NCBI GenBank assembly: GCA_946479395.1
Contig: CAMLFV010000082.1
Location: 1 to 11,623, forward strand
Direction: 5' to 3'
Origin: an uncultured Flavobacterium sp.
Lineage (GTDB): Bacteria > Bacteroidota > Bacteroidia > Flavobacteriales > Flavobacteriaceae
DNA length: 11,623 bases
Each line of letters starts with the position of its first letter. Within the stretch, counting starts at the first letter, position 1. Position numbers and translations under genes: made by a program. Below are positions 7,579-11,623 of this stretch, piece by piece. Under the pieces are notes generated by a model, which made no database searches, was not told where the DNA came from, and saw only the letters and a list, made by a program, of their open reading frames with translations.

Positions 7579-8568
7579 ATGGAATCAAACAAAATAAAAA
7601 AAATCGCCGTTTTAACATCTGGTGGCGATGCCCCGGGAATGAATGCAGCCATTAGGGCGGTTGTACGTGCCTGTACTTATTACGAAATTGCTTGTTACGG
7701 TGTTTTCCGTGGTTTTGAAGGATTGATCGATGGCGATGTAAAAGAAATGGGACCTCGCGATGTTAAATACATTATATCAAAAGGTGGAACCATTTTAAAA
7801 TCGGCACGATCAGGTGAATTTATGACATCCGAAGGTCGCAAAAAAGCGTATAAAACTATAGAAAAACATCAAATTGATGCACTGATAATCATTGGTGGCG
7901 ACGGTAGTTTTACCGGCGGAATGATCTTCTCTAAAGAATTCAATATTCCTGTGATCGGTATTCCGGGCACTATTGACAACGATATTTACGGAACATCGCA
8001 CACTATTGGGTACGATACGGCTTTAAATACGGTGATCGATGCAGTTGATAAAATCCGGGATACGGCTACATCACACAAACGTATTTTCTTTGTAGAAGTG
8101 ATGGGGCGCGATGCAGGATTTATCGCTTTAAATTCAGGAATTGGAGCAGGAGCAGAAGAAATTTTGATTCCCGAAGAAAACATCGGTTTGCCTAAATTAT
8201 TAGAGAAACTGAAGAGGAGTAAGGCTTCAGGAAAATCGAGCTGTATTGTCATTGTTGCTGAGGGCGAAAAATCGGGTAAAAATGTATATGAATTAAGCGA
8301 TTATGTTGAAGAACATTTACCAGAATACGATGTACGTGTGTCGGTTATCGGACATATTCAGCGTGGTGGTTCGCCAAGTTGTTTTGATCGGGTTTTGGCA
8401 AGCAGATCAGGCGTTGCAGCGGTTGAGGCTTTGCTAAAAGGAAAAGAAAACGTAATGATTGGACTTCAAAACGATTTAATGGCTTATACTCCGCTGGAAA
8501 AAGCAGTTAAAGGCGAAGCAAAAATCGACGATGAATTAATAAGAATATCAGATATATTATCTATTTAA
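7579..8568 (+). CDS. pfkA: ATP-dependent 6-phosphofructokinase PfkA
   Basis: This 329-residue enzyme has the normal bacterial PfkA length. It phosphorylates fructose 6-phosphate to fructose 1,6-bisphosphate with ATP, the committing step of glycolysis, in the cytoplasm as a tetramer. LTSGGDAPGMNAAIR (12-26) is the nucleotide-binding start. GGDGS (106-110) has glycine where pyrophosphate-dependent enzymes usually carry aspartate, so ATP use is expected. GIPGTIDNDI (127-136) carries the catalytic aspartate D133. VMGRDAGF (174-181) and HIQRGGSPS near residue 260 form the sugar-phosphate site. The ATG at 7579 fits the conserved N-terminus; no Shine-Dalgarno is visible, as is common in this group. 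The gapA start follows 3 bases after the stop, so the two glycolytic genes almost certainly share a transcript. Confidence 0.97.
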   Translation: MESNKIKKIAVLTSGGDAPGMNAAIRAVVRACTYYEIACYGVFRGFEGLIDGDVKEMGPRDVKYIISKGGTILKSARSGEFMTSEGRKKAYKTIEKHQIDALIIIGGDGSFTGGMIFSKEFNIPVIGIPGTIDNDIYGTSHTIGYDTALNTVIDAVDKIRDTATSHKRIFFVEVMGRDAGFIALNSGIGAGAEEILIPEENIGLPKLLEKLKRSKASGKSSCIVIVAEGEKSGKNVYELSDYVEEHLPEYDVRVSVIGHIQRGGSPSCFDRVLASRSGVAAVEALLKGKENVMIGLQNDLMAYTPLEKAVKGEAKIDDELIRISDILSI

Positions 8569-8571
8569 GTT

Positions 8572-9576
8572 ATGGAAAAAGTAAAAATTGGAATAAACGG
8601 TTTTGGAAGAATAGGAAGATTGGTTTTACGCGAATCATTTGAACGTAACGATGTGGAAATTGTAGCAATAAACGATTTAATGGAAATTGATCTGTTGGCT
8701 TATCTTTTAAAATACGATTCGGTTCACGGAACATTTAAAAAAGAAATTTCTGTTGATGGATCGAACTTGATCATCGATGGAAAAAAAATACGAGTTACCG
8801 CAGAAAAAGATCCTTCATTATTAAAATGGGACGAAGTAGGTGTAGAAGTAGTAGCAGATTGTTCGGGCGTTTTTAAAACAATGGCCAAAGCAGGTTTGCA
8901 TTTACAGGCAGGAGCAAAAAAAGTGGTTATTTCATCACCATCAGACGATATTCCAATGTTTGTAATGGGCGTTAACGAAGAAAAAATTACAGCAAACGAT
9001 ACGGTTTTATCAAATGCATCATGCACTACCAACTGTTTGGCACCTATTGCTAAAATATTAAACGATGAATTCGGAATTGTAGAGGGATTAATGACCACCG
9101 TTCACGCGGCAACAGCATCGCAATTAGTGGTTGATGGTGCTTCTAAGAAAGATTTTCGTGGCGGTCGTTCCGCATTAAACAACATTATTCCGGCAAGTAC
9201 AGGGGCAGCAAAAGCAGTTACCAAAGTAATTCCAGAATTAGAAGGTAAATTGACCGGAATGGCATTTCGTATTCCAACACCAAACGTTTCGGTGGTAGAT
9301 TTAACTGTAAAATTGGCAAAACCTACAACGTATGAAAACTTGATGAGCGTTTTAAAAAAAGCATCAGACACCAATTATAAAGGCATTTTAGGCTTTACAA
9401 ACGAACCGGTTGTTTCGCAAGATTTTTTGTCGGATACACGAACTTCAATCATCGATGCCGATGCCGGAATTGCCTTAAACGATACCTTTTTTAAAATTGT
9501 ATCGTGGTACGATAACGAGTATGGTTATTCTGCCAAACTTTTAGACTTAATTGTTTATGTAAATAATTTGAAATAA
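8572..9576 (+). CDS. gapA: Type I glyceraldehyde-3-phosphate dehydrogenase
   Basis: This 334-residue protein has the usual length of a phosphorylating GAPDH, which converts glyceraldehyde 3-phosphate, phosphate and NAD+ to 1,3-bisphosphoglycerate as a cytoplasmic tetramer. The Rossmann motif [10 protein letters not shown] is at residues 8-17. D35, in the sequence INDL, marks NAD preference. The active site SNASCTTNC (147-155) supplies the nucleophile C151, and H178 (TTVHA) is its partner. WYDNEYGYS near the C-terminus completes the set. One detail is unusual: the segment normally read as VDGPS is VDGAS here (A190), a position that influences NAD versus NADP use in the family; D35 still argues for NAD. 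Translation probably couples to pfkA, 3 bases upstream. An intrinsic terminator follows 13 bases after the stop. Confidence 0.97.
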   Translation: MEKVKIGINGFGRIGRLVLRESFERNDVEIVAINDLMEIDLLAYLLKYDSVHGTFKKEISVDGSNLIIDGKKIRVTAEKDPSLLKWDEVGVEVVADCSGVFKTMAKAGLHLQAGAKKVVISSPSDDIPMFVMGVNEEKITANDTVLSNASCTTNCLAPIAKILNDEFGIVEGLMTTVHAATASQLVVDGASKKDFRGGRSALNNIIPASTGAAKAVTKVIPELEGKLTGMAFRIPTPNVSVVDLTVKLAKPTTYENLMSVLKKASDTNYKGILGFTNEPVVSQDFLSDTRTSIIDADAGIALNDTFFKIVSWYDNEYGYSAKLLDLIVYVNNLK

Positions 9577-9589
9577 TAATTTCTCTAAT

Positions 9590-9622
9590 AATGTCAAAGT
9601 TTAAAACTTTGACATTTTTTTT
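9590..9622 (+). terminator. Intrinsic terminator after gapA
   Basis: AATGTCAAAGTTT (9590-9602) pairs with AAACTTTGACATT (9604-9616), giving a long perfect stem with a very small loop, and a run of eight T (9615-9622) follows. It should close the pfkA-gapA transcript. The near-symmetrical stem has few flanking A on its left, so it looks one-directional. Confidence 0.9.
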
Positions 9623-9626
9623 ATGC

Positions 9627-9687
9627 TCAACAAATTAACGATTCAACAGATCAACGATTCGTCATCCAGCATCCAACACCTAACATC
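9627..9687. repeat. Degenerate 8/7 bp tandem repeat between gapA and the sugar kinase
   Basis: Reading in eights from 9627 gives TCAACAAA, TTAACGAT, TCAACAGA, TCAACGAT and TCGTCATC; then in sevens CAGCATC, CAACACC and TAACATC. AACGATTC recurs exactly with a 16 bp period (9637 and 9653). The run is non-coding and has no hairpin. I recall similar CAAC/TAACATC runs between genes of flavobacteria, but cannot check that here. Confidence 0.45.
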
Positions 9688-9728
9688 ATTTTCTCTTCTA
9701 AGTTTAGGTATTATACAATAAAATAACG

Positions 9729-9735
9729 TATTTTG
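9729..9735 (+). promoter_or_regulatory. Weak candidate -7 element for the sugar kinase
   Basis: TATTTTG resembles TAnnTTTG with one base missing between TA and TTTG, and lies 27 bases before the ATG at 9763. A separate promoter is expected because a strong terminator precedes it. No -33 TTG box is seen. Confidence 0.3.
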
Positions 9736-9762
9736 TGTCAGAATATAATTAGGACATTTTTT

Positions 9763-10608
9763 ATGAAATTTGTAGTTGACAGCGGTTCTACCAAAGCAGA
9801 TTGGTTATTATTTAACAATAAGCAATATTTAGGCGTTTACAATACTTTGGGATTGAATCCAGAGGTTTTGAATACCGATGTGTTGGTAGAAAGAATCTTG
9901 CAGAACGAGGAACTTGCCAATTTTCGAACGGCTATTAAAGAAATTTACTTTTACGGATCGGGCTGCAGTACCGTTCATTCAAAAAAAGTAATGCGAGATG
10001 CTTTGGAAAAAGTATTTGAAAATGCCGATTTTTTCGAGATTCTGGAAGATACCTATGCGGCTGTGTATGCAACCTGTCACGATTTACAACCTGGAATTGT
10101 GTGTATTAACGGCACCGGATCAAACTGTAGTTTTTTTAATGGTAACGAAGTAGAGCAAGCGGTGAATTCGTTGGGATATTTAGCAATGGACGATTGCTCG
10201 GGTGTAGATTTTGGAAGACGTTTAATTCGTGCACATTATTTTAATACCATGCCAGGTGATCTAAAATCAAAGTTTGAAGCAAGCTACAATTTAAATGCCG
10301 ATTTCATTAAAAAGAATTTCTATAAAGAACCAAACCCCAATGCATATCTGGCATCGTTTCTTCCTTTTTTAATTGCCAACAAAGACCATGTTTTTTTACA
10401 AGAGATGATTGCCGATAGCTTTCAGTTTTTTGTAGATCATTACATTAAACAATATCCAAATCATGCTAATGTTCCTATTCATTTTATAGGATCAACAGCA
10501 TTTTTGTTACAAGACGAGTTTAAAGCGATCCTTAAAAAAAATAATTTGATAGCAGGTGTGTTTTACCAAAAACCGTTAGAAGGTTTAATAGAACTGCATC
10601 AGAAATAA
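9763..10608 (+). CDS. BadF/BadG/BcrA/BcrD-type sugar kinase (N-acetylglucosamine kinase-like)
   Basis: The protein has 281 residues and an ASKHA (sugar kinase/Hsp70/actin) fold. DSGSTKADW (6-14) is the phosphate-1 loop. EDTYAA (95-100) supplies D96 as the likely catalytic base. GIVCINGTGSNC (111-122) is the phosphate-2 loop, and FIGSTAF (241-247) is the adenosine motif. Relatives phosphorylate N-acetylglucosamine or similar amino sugars, so salvage of peptidoglycan or chitin sugars is the likely role; the substrate cannot be read from sequence. The segment that is usually close to LGDEGSG reads AMDDCSG (141-147), keeping an acidic pair but not the glycine. I chose ATG 9763 rather than an in-frame TTG at 9733, because the ATG puts the phosphate-1 loop 5 residues from the N-terminus, as in the family. 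It follows pfkA-gapA but behind a terminator. Confidence 0.85.
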   Translation: MKFVVDSGSTKADWLLFNNKQYLGVYNTLGLNPEVLNTDVLVERILQNEELANFRTAIKEIYFYGSGCSTVHSKKVMRDALEKVFENADFFEILEDTYAAVYATCHDLQPGIVCINGTGSNCSFFNGNEVEQAVNSLGYLAMDDCSGVDFGRRLIRAHYFNTMPGDLKSKFEASYNLNADFIKKNFYKEPNPNAYLASFLPFLIANKDHVFLQEMIADSFQFFVDHYIKQYPNHANVPIHFIGSTAFLLQDEFKAILKKNNLIAGVFYQKPLEGLIELHQK

Positions 10609-10635
10609 CGTAACCCACTTTTTTCAATATATAGA

Positions 10636-10692
10636 CCGTCACTTCGAGTGAAATTTAAGTAACAAAGCGCAGGAATTTTGTATCGAGAAGTT
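10636..10692. repeat. Palindrome-ended intergenic repeat, copy 1
   Basis: This 57 bp unit begins CCGTCACTTCGAGTG and ends TATCGAGAAGTT; its ends (ACTTCGA and TCGAGAAGT) are imperfect inverted repeats. It matches copy 2, 81 bp downstream, over its full length apart from a few substitutions and one base. A run of eight T follows the right end, so it might weakly terminate the kinase transcript, which has no other terminator. Confidence 0.75.
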
Positions 10693-10716
10693 TTTTTTGA
10701 AATCTGAATCTTTCAA

Positions 10717-10774
10717 CCGACACTTCGAGTGAAATTCCATTAACAAAATGCAGGAAATTTTGTATCGAGAAGTT
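10717..10774. repeat. Palindrome-ended intergenic repeat, copy 2
   Basis: This 58 bp unit runs from CCGACACTTCGAGTG to TATCGAGAAGTT. It differs from copy 1 mainly by TTAAG changed to TCCAT, GC changed to AT, and one extra A. An in-frame ATG (10748) lies within it, which makes the downstream gene look 38 codons longer than it probably is. CACTTCGAGTG/ATCGAGAAG elements are, as far as I recall, common intergenic repeats in flavobacterial genomes. Confidence 0.75.
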
Positions 10775-10834
10775 GCAAATTTAAAACCTATCAACCTCAG
10801 CAAAACATTAACAGCCACTACAATTCAAGAAAAT

Positions 10835-10852
10835 TTTGTATGTTTATACAAA
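10835..10852 (+). promoter_or_regulatory. Small perfect hairpin just before the ATG of the helical-protein gene
   Basis: TTTGTAT (10835-10841) and ATACAAA (10846-10852) form a perfect 7 bp inverted repeat with a GTTT loop, ending 9 bases before the ATG at 10862. It could be an operator or a structure affecting ribosome access; chance is also possible in such AT-rich DNA. Confidence 0.3.
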
Positions 10853-10861
10853 CGGTTACAG

Positions 10862-11338
10862 ATGAAAAATTACTTGCAAACACCCATTTATAAAAAGTCC
10901 GAAGAAATTTTTGAAACCCTAAAAGCCATTACCGGTTTATTTCCTGAAGATGATTCTATTTTAACAGACTTAAAAGGTCAGTTGCTGGGCGATGCCATGC
11001 TTATTCAAGCGAAGTTAGCCGGTGCATTTGCGGTAAAACTCTACGATATAAAAATGGAAAATGCGACATTAATCCGTAAGGCAGCACGCGATTTAATGGT
11101 TTCGTATCACACCCTGAAAATGTTAGGTTTTGAAGAGGTTGAATATTACAAAATCATCCGTACGCAGATCGAAGAGTTCCGACTGTTGTTTGTAGAGTGG
11201 GTTGCTGCGTTCAACAACAAACACTTTATTACCGATACGTGGGGTTTGTTCAACCCCCCCGGCGTTGCACATGATTATAAACAGCAAGACGAGGAGCTTG
11301 ATTTTTTGGATGATGAGGAGGATTCTGACATCCAATAG
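10862..11338 (+). CDS. Small helical protein of unknown function with acidic C-terminal tail
   Basis: From ATG 10862 this is a 158-residue cytoplasmic protein without signal peptide or membrane segment. I do not recognise a named family. It is almost all alpha-helical: amphipathic helices are apparent at about 9-24, 32-62, 65-86 and 93-118, suggesting a four-helix bundle. The most distinctive segment is WGLFNPPG (127-134), followed by a tail rich in Asp and Glu (142-156). The segment MENATLIRKAARDLM (65-79) looks well packed and probably conserved. An in-frame ATG at 10748 would add 38 residues, but that start lies inside a 58 bp intergenic repeat and the added residues do not look like part of the fold. 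Neighbours give little help: the kinase upstream is 253 bases away and no gene follows closely. That it is a gene is quite sure; its function is unknown. Confidence 0.8.
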   Translation: MKNYLQTPIYKKSEEIFETLKAITGLFPEDDSILTDLKGQLLGDAMLIQAKLAGAFAVKLYDIKMENATLIRKAARDLMVSYHTLKMLGFEEVEYYKIIRTQIEEFRLLFVEWVAAFNNKHFITDTWGLFNPPGVAHDYKQQDEELDFLDDEEDSDIQ

Positions 11339-11419
11339 TTATTTAAAATACGGTATTACCTTTCGGTCTAAAATTTCAAGCAATTCCTTTTGGTAGTATT
11401 TATAAATATCAGGAATATT
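11339..11419 (-). pseudogene. Possible gene remnant: 26-codon fragment ending in TAA
   Basis: On the minus strand, codons from 11419 down to a TAA at 11341-11339 read as a charged, helix-like peptide ending LEILDRKVIPYFK. A TAA at 11422-11420 closes the frame upstream and there is no ATG. The composition looks more like the C-terminus of a real protein than random AT-rich DNA, so a decayed gene end is possible. I do not recognise the family and chance remains plausible. Confidence 0.25.
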
Positions 11420-11439
11420 TTATAATCGCAAAAATGGAA

Positions 11440-11470
11440 TGTACACAAATATAAATTGAAATGTACATTT
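11440..11470. promoter_or_regulatory. Paired TGTACA sites, possible operator
   Basis: TGTACA occurs at 11440-11445 and 11462-11467, with centres exactly 22 bp apart, two helical turns. The second is the core of a perfect 12 bp palindrome, AAATGTACATTT (11459-11470). Between them the minus strand reads TATATTTG (11453-11446), a match to the TAnnTTTG -7 box. The arrangement looks like a repressor-controlled promoter, but no intact gene follows on the minus strand. Confidence 0.35.
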
Positions 11471-11555
11471 TTGTAAATTTAATCAATATTTAAAACCTCT
11501 TTAAACTATCGTACTGATTGGGGAAGTATCGAACACAATTAAATAAAAAGGTAAA

Positions 11556-11623
11556 TTATTTATGTATAGTTTTTCTTTCCAATCTATTTAAATGCCCTTC
11601 TTTACGCTTTAAACCGAAATAGT
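11556..11623 (-). CDS. Possible 3' end of a minus-strand gene entering from the right edge
   Basis: On the minus strand one frame is open from the right edge to a TAA at 11558-11556. It gives 21 residues rich in Lys and Arg, ending RLERKTIHK. The other two minus frames are closed. The composition suits a basic protein C-terminus, but the piece is too short to assign to any family or even to be sure it is coding. Confidence 0.3.
   Translation of the reverse strand, partial: YFGLKRKEGHLNRLERKTIHK

Noticed and set aside
7810..9374. Antisense frames of 63-124 codons opposite pfkA and gapA.
   Set aside because: Both sense genes have complete family motifs; the antisense frames reflect codon bias only.
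9733..9762. An in-frame TTG start for the sugar kinase at 9733.
   Set aside because: It would put 10 extra residues before the phosphate-1 loop and overlap the likely promoter box; ATG 9763 fits the family.
10748..10861. A 38-codon N-terminal extension of the helical-protein gene from ATG 10748.
   Set aside because: The ATG and first codons fall inside the second copy of an intergenic repeat, and the extension does not resemble the compact helical fold that follows; ATG 10862 is preferred.
11254..11260. A run of seven C in AT-rich DNA as a possible phase-variation or frameshift site.
   Set aside because: It is simply the codons of the NPPG motif; the shifted frame gives no sensible product and seven bases is short for a contingency tract.
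11123..11396. A minus-strand frame of 70 codons and a shifted plus-strand frame of 64 codons overlapping the end of the helical-protein gene.
   Set aside because: Both overlap a better supported frame and show no protein-like features.
1..11623. A possible defence island, integrative element or other novel system.
   Set aside because: All confident genes are housekeeping; there is no integrase, transposase, tRNA-linked attachment site, CRISPR-type array or cluster of unknown genes.

Overview
This window looks like chromosomal core DNA of a flavobacterium (Bacteroidota, family Flavobacteriaceae). The evidence is a strongly AT-rich composition, a very long TamB-type protein diverging from tsaD, near-absence of Shine-Dalgarno sequences, and a TAnnTTTG-type promoter element of the kind described for this phylum. 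The genus cannot be fixed from the sequence alone. I see no tRNA, rRNA, CRISPR array, transposase, phage gene or defence system, and nothing that amounts to a new multi-gene system. The less ordinary material lies in the intergenic DNA and in a few start-codon and motif details.

Left block, minus strand, 1-2714: a tightly packed RNA-modification cluster transcribed leftwards. It runs tsaD (t6A37 of tRNA), rsmE (m3U1498 of 16S rRNA), then a THUMP-like class I methyltransferase cut by the left edge. Gaps are only 2 and 10 bases, so one transcript is likely. The tsaD-tamB intergenic region carries a long inverted repeat and a good promoter element facing tamB.

Centre, plus strand, about 2830-7340: one huge gene for a TamB-family envelope protein (about 1490-1500 residues). 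It has no ATG or GTG start at its N-terminus and ends inside its own intrinsic terminator.

Glycolytic block, 7330-9622: an intergenic region with an imperfect palindromic element, then pfkA and gapA three bases apart and closed by a strong terminator. These catalyse the committing and the oxidising steps of upper and lower glycolysis.

Right block, 9623-11623: a degenerate 7-8 bp tandem repeat, a BadF/NagK-type sugar kinase, a pair of 58 bp palindromic intergenic repeats, and a small helical protein of unknown function with an acidic tail. Last comes about 285 bases with no convincing complete gene. That stretch holds two minus-strand coding-like fragments and a pair of TGTACA sites exactly two helical turns apart.
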